7,702 nt of DNA from Flavobacteriaceae bacterium (GTDB lineage: Bacteria; Bacteroidota; Bacteroidia; Flavobacteriales; Flavobacteriaceae). Shown in pieces: positions 6,438 through 7,702 of the stretch. The first letter of the stretch is position 1. Every line of letters starts with the position of its first letter. Location of the stretch: contig CATEMS010000244.1 in assembly GCA_949507465.1 (NCBI GenBank), positions 1 through 7,702 of the forward strand, written 5' to 3'. The notes below the pieces were generated by a model. The model made no database searches. It was given only the letters and a program-made list of their open reading frames with translations, and was not told where the DNA came from. The position numbers and the translations under genes were made by a program.

Positions 6438-7702
6438 CTATTTTAACTCCTTTTGCTCTACTTCCATGTTTTCTGGTAAGATCCCTAAGGAGGGTTTTTT
6501 TAAGGTTTTTTTGTTGGCTATACTTTTTTCAAGAGAGAGTAGCAGAGAAGGAAGCAATAATAAATTTGCTAACATGGCAAACACAAGAGTCACAGAAACC
6601 AATCCGCCCAGGGCTACGGTACCACCGAAACTAGAGAGGGCAAATACAGAAAAACCGAAAAATAGCACTATGGAAGTATAAAACATACTTATTCCCGTTT
6701 CACGTAGTGCAGCATATACAGATTTTTTAATCCTCCAATTATTGGCAATTAGTTCCTGACGATATTTAGCCAAAAAATGAATTGTATCATCTACAGAAAT
6801 ACCAAAGGCTATACTAAATACCAAGATGGTGGATGGCTTTATAGGAACTCCCAAAAAGCCCATTAATCCTGCTGTAATAATTAAGGGAAGCAAGTTAGGT
6901 ATTAAAGAAACCAAGATCATTTTAAAGCTTCGAAACATCCAAGCCATAAAAAGGGCAATCAACAGAATGGCAAGCGAAAGGCTGATAATTAAATTTTTAA
7001 CTAAATATTTGGTTCCTTTTTGAAAGAGTAAGGCCTTTCCTGTAAAATTTATGGTGTACCTATCTTCTGGAAAAATTTTAAGCGCCTTTGCCTTGAGGTC
7101 TTCCTCAATTCTATCAAAACGTTCTGTGCCTGTGTCTTTCATGAAAGTAGTAATACGCGCATACTGCCCTGTACTGTCTACGTAACTTTTTAGCAAATTT
7201 GTGTCTTTGGTACTGCTTTTGGCATAACTTAAAATAAAGCTTCTCTCTTGGCTATTGGGTAATTGATAATATTCTGGATTGCCGTTGTAATAGGCTTGCT
7301 TAGAGTATTTTACTAAATCTACCACAGAAAGGGATTTTGAAAACTCAGGGAATTCCTCTATATACTCTTGTAGCTCATTCATTCGCTTTAAAGTTGCTAA
7401 CTTCATGACCCCTTTCTTTCGTTTGGTATCTACTAAAATTTCAAGAGGCATAATGCCTTTATACTCTTTCTCGAAAAATCTTATGGATTCAAAAAACTCA
7501 GCCTTCTTTGGCATATCCTCTACCAGTGAACCAGAGATTTTTATCGTATAAATTCCAATGATACTTATGCATAATAATACAACAGAAATAATATAAATAG
7601 CAATACGCTTGTGACGTACTTTGTTTTCCATCCAGTCTACAAAGCGATTAATCCACCGTTTGTTTAAATGCTTTAAGTGCTTGTTTTTTGGCACTCCCAT
7701 AA
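6438..7702 (-). CDS. RND/MMPL-superfamily exporter, C-terminal half (cut by right edge)
   Basis: A membrane protein of the RND superfamily (MMPL/COG1033-type), probably an inner-membrane, proton-driven exporter of lipids or other hydrophobic compounds. The visible 420 residues form one complete RND half. Counting from the Met at 7700, there is a basic amphipathic stretch (1-31), a helix (about 33-53) and a periplasmic domain of about 180 residues (54-234). Five more helices follow, at about 235-256, 261-283, 288-310, 337-356 and 362-388. The motif GISVDDTIHF (300-309) carries the paired aspartates (304-305) in the position of the proton-relay helix. A hydrophilic tail closes the protein. Family members usually have two such halves (about 750-850 residues, 12 helices). 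The Met at 7700 is therefore probably internal, in the linker before TM7, and the gene probably continues beyond the window. A stand-alone six-helix protein starting at 7700 cannot be excluded. It is the first gene of the visible minus-strand cluster. Confidence 0.88.
   Translation of the reverse strand, partial: MGVPKNKHLKHLNKRWINRFVDWMENKVRHKRIAIYIISVVLLCISIIGIYTIKISGSLVEDMPKKAEFFESIRFFEKEYKGIMPLEILVDTKRKKGVMKLATLKRMNELQEYIEEFPEFSKSLSVVDLVKYSKQAYYNGNPEYYQLPNSQERSFILSYAKSSTKDTNLLKSYVDSTGQYARITTFMKDTGTERFDRIEEDLKAKALKIFPEDRYTINFTGKALLFQKGTKYLVKNLIISLSLAILLIALFMAWMFRSFKMILVSLIPNLLPLIITAGLMGFLGVPIKPSTILVFSIAFGISVDDTIHFLAKYRQELIANNWRIKKSVYAALRETGISMFYTSIVLFFGFSVFALSSFGGTVALGGLVSVTLVFAMLANLLLLPSLLLSLEKSIANKKTLKKPSLGILPENMEVEQKELK

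Noticed and set aside
6427..6681. Plus-strand open frames near the asnS/RND gap, some starting in the intergenic region
   Set aside because: They run antisense through the end of the RND gene, overlap each other in different frames and show no recognisable protein features.

Overview
The window looks like a chromosomal segment of a marine-type member of the Flavobacteriia (Bacteroidota). The evidence is AT-rich DNA, A/T-rich upstream regions with no Shine-Dalgarno motifs, possible TTTG/TAnnTTTG-like promoter elements, and protein sequences that read as flavobacterial forms of ExbB/ExbD, RpoN and AsnRS. It holds eight protein-coding genes, two of them cut by the window edges. I see no tRNA, rRNA, CRISPR array, insertion sequence or prophage.

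Left part, + strand (1-2032): a proton-motive-force-driven energy-transducing operon. In order it has the C-terminal part of an ExbB/TolQ-type protein, a small four-helix membrane protein of unknown function, and two different ExbD-type proteins. The genes are tightly packed (gaps of 19, 1 and 11 bases), and the operon ends at a perfect 16-bp hairpin terminator. No tonB follows. Next, on the same strand, comes a separate gene for a secreted outer-membrane beta-barrel protein (2070-2768).

The strand switches at 2769-2786, where two genes converge with 18 bases between their stop codons.

Right part, - strand (2787-7702), in transcription order: the C-terminal half of an RND/MMPL-superfamily exporter (cut by the right edge), asparaginyl-tRNA synthetase (asnS), sigma-54 (rpoN), and a polytopic membrane protein carrying a degenerate PAP2 phosphatase signature. 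The last gene's ATG shares a base with the rpoN stop (TGATG), so the two are probably translationally coupled. A putative terminator lies between asnS and rpoN, with a possible rpoN promoter inside and next to it.

Most of the window is conserved housekeeping and envelope biology. The parts worth a second look are the Exb locus (an unknown four-helix protein, a valine where ExbB usually has an intramembrane glutamate, and a periplasmic CxxC insertion in the first ExbD) and the sigma-54-coupled PAP2-like protein. I found no clear evidence of a wholly new system.
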